Source of the DNA: Amia ocellicauda
Lineage: Eukaryota > Chordata > Actinopteri > Amiiformes > Amiidae
Length of the DNA: 64,000 nucleotides
Assembly (NCBI RefSeq): GCF_036373705.1
Contig: NC_089864.1
Coordinates: 2,908,501-2,972,500 of the forward strand
Direction of reading: 5' to 3'
Under the pieces are notes generated by a model. The model saw only the letters and a list, made by a program, of their open reading frames with translations. It was not told where the DNA came from and searched no databases. Positions 22,401 to 34,640 of this stretch are shown here, one piece after another. A program made the position numbers and the translations under genes. Numbering within the stretch: the stretch's first letter is position 1; each line of letters starts with the position of its first letter.

Positions 22401-22418
22401 GGGTAGGCACTGAGCCAA
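19418..22418 (-). CDS. IgSF receptor: V-type domain, two Ig-like domains, membrane segment, long tail (5' exon not found)
   Basis: Minus-strand exons 22418-22086 (V), 21567-21274 (Ig-like), 20217-19927 (Ig-like) and 19710-19418 (membrane and tail) join in phase 1 with GT-AG borders. The V domain has SVTLPC, FLWQ and DLYEC and closely resembles the V domain of the 3.0-4.8 kb gene. The two Ig-like domains (TLTLPLFTAG...GSYTV and TLSLPLFTAE...NYAVL) lack both canonical cysteines. The last exon has a hydrophobic helix (VLPVVLLAVGTVFLWIC), a basic stretch in which 15 nt are duplicated (WRTRRWWRTRR) and an acidic, Pro/Gln-rich tail of about 55 residues with no tyrosine motif. No signal-peptide exon is recognised. 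The V exon is followed upstream by GA repeats and a LINE from about 22.77 kb, so the first exon is either farther away or lost. It is probably a surface receptor; the ligand is unknown. Confidence 0.65.
20232..20420 (-). pseudogene. Relic of a further Ig-like exon
   Basis: Reads SVQNGSLTLLSLTAAEQGNY on the minus strand, nearly the same as the matching part of the 4.25-4.55 kb exon. The 5' half is missing. A run of 10 G (20371-20380) replaces the CCTGGCCCCGGG segment and shifts the frame. The splice donor is absent and the relic runs straight into the polypyrimidine tract of the next exon. Confidence 0.7.
20421..21270. other. Intron of the 19.4-22.4 kb receptor
   Basis: No further exon seen. 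The sequence is unremarkable and AT-rich. Confidence 0.45.
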
Positions 22419-22728
22419 CTGTGAGACGCAACAGAGGGAGAGACTAAGACAGAGGCACAGAGGAGAGAGAGTGAAAGAAGACTGAACAACGTAAAACTGA
22501 TAGAGTTAGAGGGAGACACAGAGATGCTAAAGAGAGAGTGACAGAGTGAAAAACAACAAGAGAGACTCTGACGAGAGCATGACAGATGGCAACACATCTA
22601 GAAAAGTCCATTATTATCGATGTCCGGGGTGGGGGCATGCAAGACACAGAAAGAGATGCAGCAAAGCAACTATACTGACAGACAGAAAAGAGACTAACAC
22701 AGCTAGAAAACCTGTCGATGGACACACA

Positions 22729-22730
<2 letters not shown>

Positions 22731-22766
<36 letters not shown>
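22731..22766. repeat. (GA)n microsatellite at the LINE 5' edge
   Basis: GA repeat directly before the first LINE-derived sequence. It may mark the 5' junction of the insertion. Confidence 0.9.
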
Positions 22767-22769
<3 letters not shown>

Positions 22770-25700
22770 CAGCAGCAGCTGCAGCAGTGTCCCCCGTGTG
22801 CGCCTGGCCCAGCACCCCAGCATCGGCACCCAGCTCCTGCACGATGATGTCCACCTGAACCACCAGGGCGTGAGAGTCTTCGCCAAGACCATCAAAGATG
22901 TGGCGCTGGACCGCCTGCCCAGTGAGAGACACCACGGGGAAAGGAGAGCTGCTGGGTCACAGCACCACAGCCACACCACACCCAGGCCCCCCACCACACA
23001 CCAACAACACACACAGAGGCCCCGGACGGCACCGACACAGCGCACTCCCAGAGCCCCCAGCAGAGTGAACCAGCGAACCCACCGAGCACCACCTGCCCCG
23101 CCGACCAGACAGCAACCACCCAATACAGGGGACACAGCAGCTCCCCCGCCGATGAGCTACACCAGGGCTGTCACAGGAGCGACACACGGCAGCAACTCTG
23201 AGCTCAGCAACATCCGCTACCTACTGAGTGCCATCTGCTCCAGGTTCATGATGAAGACACAACCCACACCACCTAACAATAACAACAACTTACAAATTGC
23301 AACTTACAGCCATTAAAATGGATGCAAATGAAGATGAAACGCTTCATCATCAGCACTTGGAACATCCAGGGACTGTACAGCACAGCCCTTGGGCTGAAAA
23401 GCAGAGACAATGACTTTGTAAATAGTTTAAAAAACACAGATATCACAATACTACTTGAGACATGGTTGAAACCGGACCTAACCACGAACTGCCCAAGTGG
23501 ATACAGAGAGCTCCTCCTGCACCCCATCAAGCACAGCAACATTAAGTGTGGCCGGAGCTCTGGAGGGATAGCGGTGTGGTACAGAGGAGAGTACTCTGAC
23601 CTCATCTCCCCGGTGAAGAGGGGAGCCACACACCTGTGGCTGAAACTCCACAGGAAAATCTTCCAAAGCACATCAGACATCTACCTGTGTATGACATACA
23701 TCCCCCCAGCGGACTTGCCCTACTACAAGTACGAGTACCTCCAAAACATAGAGGCCGAAATGGCCTTTTACCAAACAATGGGGAACATCCTGCTCTGTGG
23801 AGACTTCAACGCCAGAATAGGGAAAGAAAGAGACTTCATCAGCCCCGATGGAAACAGCCACCTGTTCAGACATGCAAACCCGTGCCACAGCACCACGACC
23901 ACCCAGAGGAACAGCTTCGACAGCACAGTCAACAGGAGTGGGAAAGAGCTGCTGAGACTGTGTAAGAGCCTGGGTGTGTACAGTCAACGGGAGAACCAGG
24001 GGGGACTCTCTGGGAAACTACACCTACAGCTCTGCTCTGGGGTGGAGTGTGGTGGACTACACCATCACTGACCTTAACCCTCAAAGCATCAACGCCTATG
24101 TAATCAGACCGCAGTCAGCACTTTCAGACCACAACCAAACAGTCCTCTACCTGCGAACAGGCACCCAAACGGACACACAGCCCGTCCCCTTGGCACACCT
24201 GCTCAAACTCCAGCCCTGCTACAGATGGACAGCAGACAGCAGAGAGCAGTATGAGAGCGCCCTGTGCAGTGAAGAACCAAACCGTCTCCTGACCCAGTTC
24301 CTGCAAAACACCTACCCCTAGGACAGGACAGGAGTCAACCAGGCCGTGAAAGACCTTAACCACATCTTCAAAACTCTGGCAGAATCATCAAATCTGAGGC
24401 CCAAGAAACATTCTCACAAAAGCAGAAAACAAAACATGACAGAAAAATGGTTTGACAATGACTGCAACAAAATGCGCAAGAAACTCAGAGCACTTTCAAA
24501 CCAAAAGTACCGCGACACCGACAACACAGCACTGCGGCAGACGTACTGCCAAACCCTGAAACAGTACAAACATATGCTGATTCAGACAAAAACGAAAGTA
24601 CGAGAAAAATAAACTCGATCAAATTGAGGAGTCCATTGACAAAAACACTTTCTGGGATCATTGGCACAATCTGAACCCCAACAAACATGACAAACAGCTG
24701 GGTATGCAAAATGGAAATATCTGGAAAAACTACTTTGAATCATCATACCAGCCAATCCCAGACAAAGACCTAAACCCAGAGCAAACTGAAATCCTTCATG
24801 ATCTTAAAACACAGGAGAGAGTGATTAAAGATGCACAGTCACCCCTAGACTCGGCCATCACATTGCCGGAGGAAAGCCCAAGAAAGCCTACGGTCAGGAC
24901 AGCATCCCAAACGAAATGCTGAAATACAGCAACACCACCCTGCAAAGCACCCTGGTACAGCTGTTCAATCTAATCCTGACCTCGGGCTGCTTCCCTGACA
25001 CATGGAGTACAGGACTCATAACCCCAATATATAAGAAGGGAGACAGACTGAACCCGGACAGCTACAGAGGGATCTGTCTGAGCAGCAGCCTGGGGAAGCT
25101 GTTCTGTAGTGTCCTGAACAGCTGCCTAATGGGCTTCATACAGGAGTACAGAGTCCTCGACAGCAGCCAGATCGGCTTCTTACCCAACCACCGCACTGCC
25201 GACCACATCTACACCCTTCACTCCCTGATCAGCCAACACAGCCACCGCACGCAGAAAGGGCTTTCCCCAGGGCTAAGGGGTGAGGCAGGGCTGCAGTCTG
25301 AGCCCCACCCTGTTCAACATATACATCAACCAGCTGGCCACAGAGCTGCAGCAAGGCCCCGCCCCCGGCCTGACGCAGGACGACACCCAGATCAAGTGCC
25401 TTCTGTATGCAGACGACCTGGTGCTGCTGTCACCCACAGAGCAAGGGCTCCAGCAGCAGCTGGACACATTGCAGTGCTACTGCAGAGCCTGGGCCCTGGA
25501 GGTCAACATGGACAAAACTATAATCAAGATCTTCCAGAAGAAAGCCAGGATCCAAAGCAGAAAAAACGATTTCACTCTCAACAGCACCGCAATAGAGCTC
25601 ACAGCCAGCTACACCTACCTGGGCCTACTAATAAACTCCTCAGGCAACTTCACCCTCGCTGACAAAGCATGCAGTGCGTACTACACCATAAGGAAGAGGA

Positions 25701-26615
25701 TCAGCTCCCTTAACCCCTCGGTGCAGCTGTGGACGAAGCTCTTTGACAGCATGATCCTGCCCATCCTGTTGTACGGCAGTGAGGTCTGGGGCCCGATTAT
25801 CAGCACCGACTTCGATAAATGGGAGAAGAGCCCCACAGAAGCCCTACATATTGAAGCTGCACAGGAGCAGCCCCAACAATGGCTGCCGAGCCGAACTGGG
25901 GCGCCTGCCTCTGGGCTGTGCAGTGCAGAAGAGAGCCCTGAAATACTGGCTACACTTGAAACACAGCAGCTTAACGACCCTCCAGCACAGCGCCATGAGG
26001 CAGCAGGAACGAACCCCCCACAGACACCCTCGGCCAGCTGGCCCTGAGGCTCTGTGCCCAGAGCCACACCGACAGCACAGAGCTGCTGAGCAGCCGAGGC
26101 AGGAGACAGCCCCCCCAGCTCCAGCACATCACTGCGGTGCTGCACTGCAGCTACATCGAGCACTGGGCTGAACAAACCAAACAGCAGAACAAGTTGGAGT
26201 GCTACAGGGCCCTAGGCAGAGGATACAGCCCGGCAGAATACCTGACACTGGTCACAGACCCCCAGCAGAGACGGACTCTGACCAGGTACAGACTGAGTGA
26301 CCACAGCCTGGAGGTGGAGACTGGATGGCACAGGCAGATCTGGACCCCCAGAGACAGATGCCTGTACAGACAGTGTGGGTCTGGAGAGGTAGAGACAGAG
26401 GTGCACTTCGCCCTGACCTGCTCCAGATACACACAGGTCAAAGACGCCTTCTTCCCCGGATTCGCCAGCAGAGTCCCCGACTCCCCAGCTCAGCACAGAG
26501 ACTGTGCTGTGATCGCGGCAGAATACATCACAGCCTGCCACACAGCCAGAGAACCACAACCATGTCTCCAAACACCAACAACACAGCACATTTATACATG
26601 TAAATAACAATATAT
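22767..26615 (+). mobile_element. Non-LTR retrotransposon with ORF1 and EN-RT ORF2 (degraded, tentative I/Nimb or CR1 group)
   Basis: The ORF1 remnant (about 22767-23316) ends an SGNH-hydrolase-like segment (DDVHLNHQGVRVFAKTI, with the D-x-x-H block) followed by a Pro/Thr/Gln-rich tail. ORF2 starts near 23322 with an endonuclease domain (ISTWNIQGL, LLCGDFNARIG). It continues with reverse transcriptase motifs (ITPIYKKGD, QIGFLPNHRT, QGCSLSPTLFNIYI, LLYADDLVLLS, YTYLGLLINSSG). A C-terminal Cys/His segment (CLYRQCGSG..HFALTCSR) ends near 26600. Frameshifts or stops occur near 24000, 24319, 24612, 24920, 25270 and 25850, so it is dead. The exact clade is uncertain. Confidence 0.85.
23322..26607 (+). 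pseudogene. LINE ORF2 (endonuclease-reverse transcriptase), multiply broken
   Basis: The coding sense can be followed through several frames: AP-endonuclease-like domain at about 23350-24130, connector at 24130-24900, reverse transcriptase palm with YADD at about 25405-25425, thumb and downstream region to about 25850, and a C-terminal Cys/His segment at about 26350-26440. At least five frame breaks exclude a functional protein. Confidence 0.82.
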
Positions 26616-26659
26616 GAGAGAGAGAGAGATGCTGGATATGAGCAACTTATATTGGAATG

Positions 26660-26840
26660 CTTGTGTATCAGGGAGCACTGTGGAGTGGTTAGGAAGGTTG
26701 TGGGTTCAAATCCTAGGTGGGGCGGTGCTGTTGAACCCCTGAGCAGGTACTTCACTTAGATTGCTCCAGTAAAATTCCCAGCTGTATAAATGTAAGTTGC
26801 CCTGGATAAGAGTGTCTGCTTAAGGACATGTAAACAGGTA
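26660..26840 (+). repeat. tRNA-derived SINE
   Basis: It has a polymerase III A-box-like GTGGAGTGGTTAGG, a B box GGTTCAAATCC (26702-26713), a body with GAGCAGGTACTTCACTTAGA, and the tail AAGTTGCCCTGGATAAGAGT-GTCTGC at 26796-26822. A short deletion lies between the A and B boxes. It sits just 3' of the LINE. Confidence 0.85.
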
Positions 26841-27848
26841 TTTTCTTTTTATGATTTTTTTTAGCTATAACTAAGCGTGTGGGTATTCTTTTCTTTTTAT
26901 GTGAAATTATATTTTTCAATACCCAGCACCTTCTAAGGTATTCAGATGTGCATGTGTGTCATCTTTTTTCTTAGATGAGAACCTACCTTTCCAGAGGAGA
27001 ACTGACCCCAGTACAAGAAAAGGCACCAGTCCCATAGCATTGAGGACCTTGCAGGACAGACAAAAGGGTTGGAGATTCACTATGGAGTTTGTGTTACATG
27101 TTTTATTCCAGATATTGATAGGTGTCATACTTCCCTTGTGACTTGATTGCTACTATTTTCTGGTTACAGTCTTTCTATTATGTCTGCACAAGAAAAGGCC
27201 TCATGATTACATTAGTTTATTTTTGTCTCAAAAGCCCCGCTGTATATATTTATTGACATTATTAGATATTAGATAAGATTTCTGTCCCACGGAACTATAT
27301 CATTAACTTAATTTGACTTTTAACATGGTTTAACCAACACAACGTTGAATTGAGTAGCCAATATTATTAATCGCTGGTACCTCACAACTATGCAACACGA
27401 CGTCTAAAGGGATTATACAAATTATTAAGTAAAACACACGTAAGGAATATATGAGTTCAGGCGTTTTGCATTTGAGCTCTTACTAATGAAACGGACCATA
27501 CACATCACTCTGTGGTTCTTCAGTTATTGCATTATGACTGATCAAATCACGCGCCTGGCTCGGATATAATTAATTCGTTAATTTTCCTTTTAAAGCGAAA
27601 GGACGCGCCCTGTACAACAAAGAAGTGTTGTATATCCACTGTATTTCAACGATTTGAATGCAGTATGCATAAGTACAATGAGGGAGAGGCAATGGTGCGT
27701 GTGTAAAACCAATATGTGCAGGCGATCGAGGAATCCGCTGTGAAAGGGACATAATAATGCAACGTGCCTGCTTACATCTGAGCCAGGGCCGGTGACGCCA
27801 CCAGCAGCAAGAGCCAGGCAGTCTGTCTGCCTCCGAAACCGTCACTGT

Positions 27849-27900
<52 letters not shown>

Positions 27901-30712
27901 GCAACAATGCTGTCACAGAAGCTGCGCGGCCCGCCCTGCCCCCACTGGCTTCTTTCTTGTTTACCTGATTCACGCACATGCGTATTTCACAAGCCCCCCC
28001 CTTAATTTTTTCAAAGACGTGGCACACAGTCCTCACTTGAGTGTCTGTCTCTCTCCACTTCCAACCAACAGACCATCCGCGACGATCAATCAGGGCTGAA
28101 GAAGTGGCACACGGGAATAAAAAGTGTCAATCACCACCAGAAAACTGCCGCTATTGTGTCTTGTTTATGTTATTATGCTGGCATTGAAATGTGTGTTTTC
28201 ACGTGTCAGCTGATGTTTTTATTTCCGTTTTTGAGTTCGTTTTGTTTGTGACGTCCCAGACACCACAGGACGTTGAGCCGACGCTGGGATGGTCGGACTG
28301 CAGTTACGGTCGGCGAGATGGATCATGTACGACTTAGGCCGACAGATATGATATCGGTGCAAATTGTTTTAATACATTGATCGATATAACTTTAAAATAT
28401 CACACGTATGAATAATACTCATTATGACTGTCTGATACGGTCAACAATGTTCAGCTTCATTACTGAAAGCGCTCCAGCGCTCTTCCTCAGATGACGTCTA
28501 ACCGGAGAAGTTCAGTTTGACGACTTATTAAAATGTTTGAATGTACTGTTGTTTATATGTACTGAAAAGTATAATATGTAATTGTCTGAAGCAGCGGGTT
28601 GTATATATGACACTTAACTGTGGTTGTTTTCAAAATAACATAAAAGGCTTTTAATGGCTTATGTAAATTACAATATAGCCAGTTGGGTAATTATGTAGCG
28701 AATGTATTTCAGTTTGTAACTAATGTGTCAGAAGTGAAAAACAGAAGTGTTCACATTTCCTTGTATTGTATTTGTCTTCAGTGAGCCGGTTTCATTAAGT
28801 ACAGGCGTTGTGTGTGAAGATGCCACAGAAACAAGTTGTGTATTTGTAAGAGGACACTGAATTAGCCACAAATGTAATATAATAGCTACAGGACAGAAGG
28901 GAACATTCACTAAAAGTGGTCAATAATCACAATTAAAAATACAGTTATAAGAATGAATACGGCGTATTGAATGCCTTGTATTTACAGTTATTTAGTTTTT
29001 CTGATTGATCCAAGTCGTATCCAGACGACTCCTGTGGTTCAGTTCAGGAACTCAGTCACTGAGAAGCAAGATCAGACGTGTGTCATTTATTCTTTTACAT
29101 GTTTCATCTACTATTTGTGAATAAAATTGGTGCTTGTTGTTCCTTAATAATGCATCTGCTGAGTGATTTGAATATACGATCTTACATGTCTTATTGTTGT
29201 GTTTTGATCTGAGGATCTGTAATTTGTATTTAATACGTCGTCTCCCAACATCGTTATGACCACTCATGATCCGTCGGCCGACGTTGGCCCAACGCTGCTG
29301 TGCTATCTGTGTAGTGAATCCGTTTTTTTTCTGTTTGGGTGCTATAAGGGTATTAACATACTATTGTATATCGTTTATGTAGTCCGAAAAAGTAGAGAAC
29401 ACCAGAGACAGAAGGGCATGTTGCCTTCTCGACGCAATGACAAAACATTAATTAAATCTGACAAAAAATAAAACCATAACATAGTATGTTGTCCATGCCA
29501 CCACGCTGAAATATCGACGTGTGGGTTGCAACGAGAGGAAAGAAATACATTATCACAAGACGTGTTCTTTGACATTTACAACCAACCCAAATACAAACAA
29601 TGCTCTGCCTCTCCACCAGGGCGAGCACTTGACAAACTGTGTAAACGGTGCATTGTACATTTTAAAAATTGATCTTTAACTTTTTTTTTTAATGTTAAAC
29701 AATGGGGTAAGAACTAATAATAATAATAGCCTAATTTAAGGTTTTGATTAACTAATCAAGAACGAGGAGCAGTGAGGGCCATTACATAAATATTACATAT
29801 GTTCATTCCCCAGCTGTGGGGAGGATAGTGGAAGCAAGTTTAATTTTTCTCCCCCCACGCAAAATAAATACATAAAGAAATAAAACCCCATGTACTTTTA
29901 ACACTGCACACCCCCTATATGGTCAGCTTACAGTGTTCTCTACACACAAAGAATGGAAAATGTGTGGTTGGAGAGGGTGCTATGAGTTGTGCAGTCTTCA
30001 TCTCCTCAGTGATCTCTGGATATGATAAGGACCCCTCTGTGTGTCTCTCCTCTGTCTGTGTCTTAGTTTCTAACGAGAAAGGTGGGGAGTTGCATTAGTG
30101 GCTTTCCTGTGTTAACTGGAAAGGACATTGCATGGGCACATACACACTTGTTCACACACACACACGTAGACCGAGATGTACAGAGATAAACGGGACCCTG
30201 CCACAGAGATGCAAGGAGCCACCGACGCACAGGAGCACATTCAAACTGATGCAAATGTACACTCAGTTGTAGGCTTGCCCCCGCAGTGCTCAGTTGTGGG
30301 TCAGAGACAGAGGACACATCAAAAGGAAACTGTGGATCTGCATCTGAAAGTCACTGTCACCGCCTCCACCTTGATGAGAGAGTCATGGCTTTTTGCAGCT
30401 AGTGAAATGAGCTCCCGACTCTGTGAGCTGTGAAAAGGTTAGAGGTTATAGTCAGCCTACAATTAGACACATAACACAAACGTGTTTTCCAAAGAAGTCA
30501 CAACCCACAAATCTATGGGATTTTTCTTTTTCTTTTTGAGTCTTATTAAAAAAAAAAAAAAAAACAACAACACTACATGCATTTGAGCAGAGACTGGAAA
30601 AACAGTTTGATACTTTTAGGCAGAGAAGTCCAGTCCTGTTCTGTGATCTGTGATGGAAACTCTCTGGTCCTTGAGGAAAGAATAATTACTCTCCATGCAT
30701 GATTCTCCACAG
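26841..30712. other. Gene-poor stretch
   Basis: No supported gene on either strand. It contains a (TAA)n microsatellite at 27850-27900, a C run at 27994-28002, an A homopolymer at 30549-30564, and palindromic GACGTTG-type sequences at about 28266 and 29278 that may be transposon ends. ORFs are short and without domains. Confidence 0.45.
27850..27900. repeat. (TAA)n microsatellite
   Basis: About 17 copies of TAA. The leucine- or isoleucine-rich ORFs over it are artefacts. Confidence 0.95.
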
Positions 30713-31140
30713 TGTAGCGTAAGGTACACTTATAAATTCTAGTTCAAAGAAGTGAATTTAAGTATCACCATATCAAGAATCCTAGAATCTTGTAGAACTC
30801 AATTTCTGCAATAATTGGACAAAGACACCAATTCCAAAGATATACATTTTCAAATTTATTAAAAACAAAGATAAAATGTAGCACTACACTAGTTATACAA
30901 AAGGGGAAAACTAATTAAAATGCACTCAAGATCAACAAATCAAAGACAAATCACTTCCGTGACCAAATCAAAGACCATGGAATCGCATATGATGGCACAC
31001 AAAATGTTACACCAAATTACAAACACATTGACTACAATACCGGTTAGTAAGACGAAGGCGAGTCTCTCATTAGTATTGTTAGTCGGACATTAAATAACTA
31101 ATGCAGGTTAGTATTTAAGTCAAATAACTTCATACATATA
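30713..31140. repeat. Dispersed repeat of unknown class, copy 1
   Basis: Starts TGTAGCGTAAGGTACACTTA and matches 58084-58365 over its whole length, apart from an internal segment of about 130-150 bp (about 30925-31060) present only here. It begins with TG as LTRs do, but no matching end, coding region or target duplication is established. The element may continue to the right. Confidence 0.75.
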
Positions 31141-32830
31141 TATATATATATAAGTTTCATTTATGTTTGGGTGCCAAGAAAGATCCTATAAATTTCTTGT
31201 TAACACAATTCTCCCTAACTGATTATTATTCAATGATTAAGGATAGGCAGGGCCACCTATAATCTAGTGTCTATTAACTGGTGTCAATTTCAGACTAAAC
31301 AGTTAAAGGAATGAGAAGATATTTCTCGGCGTTGACAGATTTTACTTCTAAAATTATCAAACAAAACAGTTTAATGCAGCACACATTTATATTTAAGAAA
31401 ATACTAAATGATATTATACATTCTAAAGTTTATGACTCACAGAATAACATTTCTAATTGATTTCTCAAAATGTCATGAATGATAAACTCCAAACTGTTAA
31501 ACTTATCTGAACTTCGTCGCAGAGAGGCCTCTCTGTCTTCGGCCTCGAATAAAAACACACAGCACGAAGTCTGTGTGGTTTGGAACAAAGGCAGTCCGGT
31601 TCGGCTTTGTCCAATAACTTCCAGTCACACTTAACGCTACAACAGGGATGGATGGATGTGAGAGGGTGTTCAAAAAACATAGGTCTCCCAGACTGGACTG
31701 CCCCTATACAATAGACTAAATATCTAAGACTGTACCATGCAAAGTTATCCACCCTCCCAAAATGGAGAGCCCCTTCCAACTACCCTCCACACCTTGAGGG
31801 TTTGGGTAAGAATCGAGAGTTCTTTATCTAACAGATTAACTATGACCCCAAAACTGCACCCAGAGTCCCGCACCAGGGTTGGGACAGCGCTGAATCCACG
31901 CTTGCGTCGGATGAAGCCAGGAGCCCATATCTTGGTGTGGATCAGAGTCTGTGTTCAAGCCCTTCTCTGTGTCTGGATTTCCACGTAGGTTGTGGCCTCC
32001 CGGGCCTTGGGGAGCAGGGGACCGGCCCGATGGGGCAGATCCACAGTAGCATAGTGCATGGAGCCAGATGCCGCTTGCTGGGGAGGAGACAAGGCCAGGC
32101 GATGGTCAGAGCAGAGCACTATCTACATTTTATTGTGAAAATTAATATGGATTATTAATATTCTGAACGGGGCTTCTTCACTTGGGCTGGAGACTCCTGC
32201 TGTACTGTACATGTCCAGGACCAGATCCTTTTATGGGTCCCCTCTTTGGACTACAGGAATGGTACAGGATCCTAATCCAATGGAGTAGACCCAATCACAA
32301 TTTTGCACAATCTGTCATATAAAGCTATACCCTAAAATGGTTTTATACATTATCAAAAGCCATATTATACTACTTCAAAAGCACAATGCAATAGGGTAGA
32401 GATCTGTGATGTATGATTCATGGGAAGGGCAATGGTTTTCATTCAGTCTAGGCTGAGGTTCAATTCCCAAATCCTTTATTGCAAAAAAAAAAAAAAAAAA
32501 AAAATCTGGCTGCAATGCAAGAGAGTTCTGTGGCATTCAGAGTCAGAGCAAATACGCTATTGTGGTAATGTGATCAGCACACACAGACCACGCATTGCGT
32601 TTCTGCATCTAGTATTGCTTTTGGAGAATCTCGCTTTCTAGTTTTCTTACACTAGGTTTCTTTTGACAACTGTATGTACCCCTGGATCCATAAATACATA
32701 AATGGTAGTGAGAAATAAAATTAACCTCTATATAAAAATAAACAAAACAAACAGGATTTCGCAACTCTGTCTCACTGCCTGGAGAGAAGGCTAGAAGTGT
32801 GCAGACTAGAATGTGATCACACCTTCACTT
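31141..32830. other. No gene recognised
   Basis: AT-rich, then moderately GC-rich from 31500 to 32100. It may contain the remainder of the dispersed repeat that begins at 30713. There is an A homopolymer at 32481-32503. No convincing exon. Confidence 0.4.
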
Positions 32831-32839
32831 CCTGTTAAT

Positions 32840-34640
32840 GTTTACAATAGAGAGGAGACCATTCGACCCATCATGCTAGTTTGGTGTATTTATTAACTAA
32901 GTGATCCAAGGATCCAATCCAGTCTATTTTTAAATGTTCACAAATTTTCAGGTTCAACCACACCGCTGGGGAGTTTGTTCAGATTGGGATGACTCTCTGT
33001 GTGAAGAAGTGTCTCCTGTTTTCTGTCTCGAATGCCTTGAAGCCCAATTTCCATTTGTGTCCCCGGGTGCGTGTGTCCCTGCTGATCTGGAAAAGCTCCT
33101 CTGGTTTGATGTGGTCGATGCCTTTCATGATTTTGAAGACTTCACTTAGTCTCCTCTGTTCCAGGGTGAAAAGGTTCAGTTCCTCAGTCTCTCAGTAGGA
33201 CATTCCCTTCAGACCTGGAATAAGTCTGGTTGCTCTCCTCTGAACTGCCTCTAGAGCAGCGATATCTTTCTTGCAGTGTGGAGCCCAGAACTGTCCACAG
33301 TATCCAGATGAGCTCTAACTAGTGCATTGTACAGTCTGAACATCACTGCCCTTGTGCTCAATTCTACACTTTTGACAATATACCCTAACAGTGTTTGCCT
33401 TTTTTTATTCATTGTGTAATTATAGTGGACATTTTTGTTAGCTGCGTGTATTACCTTGCACTTGCACCTTGAATTTCATCTGCCAGGTGTCGGCCCACAA
33501 CTGAATATTATCTAAGTCCCTTTGAATAGCCTGTGCTGCCGAGATTCTGCTGAGCCGCCTATTTTAGTATCATCTGCAAATCTGACAAGTTTGCGAAATA
33601 TCCCAGAGTCCAGATCATTAATATAGATTAGAAAAAGCAAAGGCCCTTGTACTGATCCCTGTGGAACTCCACTAACAACCTCACTCCAGTTAGAAGCGAC
33701 TCCTCTAATCGACACCCTCTGTTTCCTAGACATCAACCAGTTCATAATCCATCTACTTACATTACCCTGAATGCCTACAGCTTCCAATTTGAGGATCAGT
33801 CTTTGGTGTGGAACCTTATCAAAAGCTTTCTGAAAATCTAAGTATATCATATCATATGCTTTCATGTGATCAAGTGCAGTTGCATGTTCAAAAAATCCGA
33901 ATAAATTAGTAAGACATGATCTGCCTCGTCTAAACCCATGTTGAATATCTCCAAGAATATGGTTTTCATTAAGATGCTCCTCTATTTTCTTTGATTTAAG
34001 TGATGCAGGTGAGACTGATTGGTCTGTAATTTCCTGGCTCAGTTTTGTCCCCTTTCTTGTGGATTGGTTTGACATTTGCTGTCTTCCAGTCAGTTGGCAC
34101 ATCCCCTGTTCTAAGTGTCTTTTGGAATATTTTAGGTAGTGGCCTATTAATAATTTCCCTTATTCCCAATACATATTGTATTGTACTGTATTAAATATAA
34201 CATCTGACCCAAGTGATTTGTTTGTTTTTAATTCCGCTAGTCCCTTTAGTACCTCCTTCTCATTTATCCTGATCTCTCTTAGGATTTGACTGGACTGATT
34301 GTTAACCTGTGGCATGTTATCCATTTTTTCTTTTGTAAAAGCCTCTGTGAAACTCATTTGGAACAGTTGCCACAACTTGTTCATTTTCTAAGATACTTCC
34401 AATTTTGCATTTTATCTGTTTCACTTCCTCCTTTATTGACCTCTTGCTGTTGTAGTATTGAAAAAAAGCTATTTGCATTAGTTTTAACTCCAAGAGCTAT
34501 GTTTATTTCTATTTCCCTCTTTGCTATCCTGATCCTTTTCTTAAACTCTTTTTGGAGTTCTAGATATTCTTTGTATTTTGTTTCATACAATGAGTAAGAA
34601 TCGCATCCTTCTAAAGGCCCGTCATGCGTCAGACACAAAT
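32840..34640 (-). mobile_element. CR1/jockey-like LINE, 5'-truncated and degraded
   Basis: On the minus strand a reverse transcriptase can be read from about 34100 to 33510: GFRRGRSCLTNLF, IYLDFQKAFDKVPHQRL, SGVPQGSVQGPLLFLIYIND and RFADDTKIGG. Upstream fragments (34640-34160) carry the connector region. Downstream (about 33450-32850) is the C-terminal part and 3' UTR on the complement. Frames are broken at several points. Confidence 0.85.

Noticed and set aside
22444..22935. Minus-strand ORF upstream of the 22-kb V exon as a possible signal peptide
   Set aside because: Hydrophobic stretches come from CT-rich sequence, there is no clear donor in phase 1, and part of it is antisense to the LINE.
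22614..23187. Long minus-strand ORFs rich in Gly, Val and Cys
   Set aside because: Antisense of the LINE ORF1 Pro/Thr/Gln-rich tail.
28260..29300. Possible transposon with GACGTTGAGCCGACGCTG-like and GACGTTGGCCCAACGCTG-like ends
   Set aside because: The two sites are each self-palindromic and no further inverted match extends outwards. Not enough to define an element.
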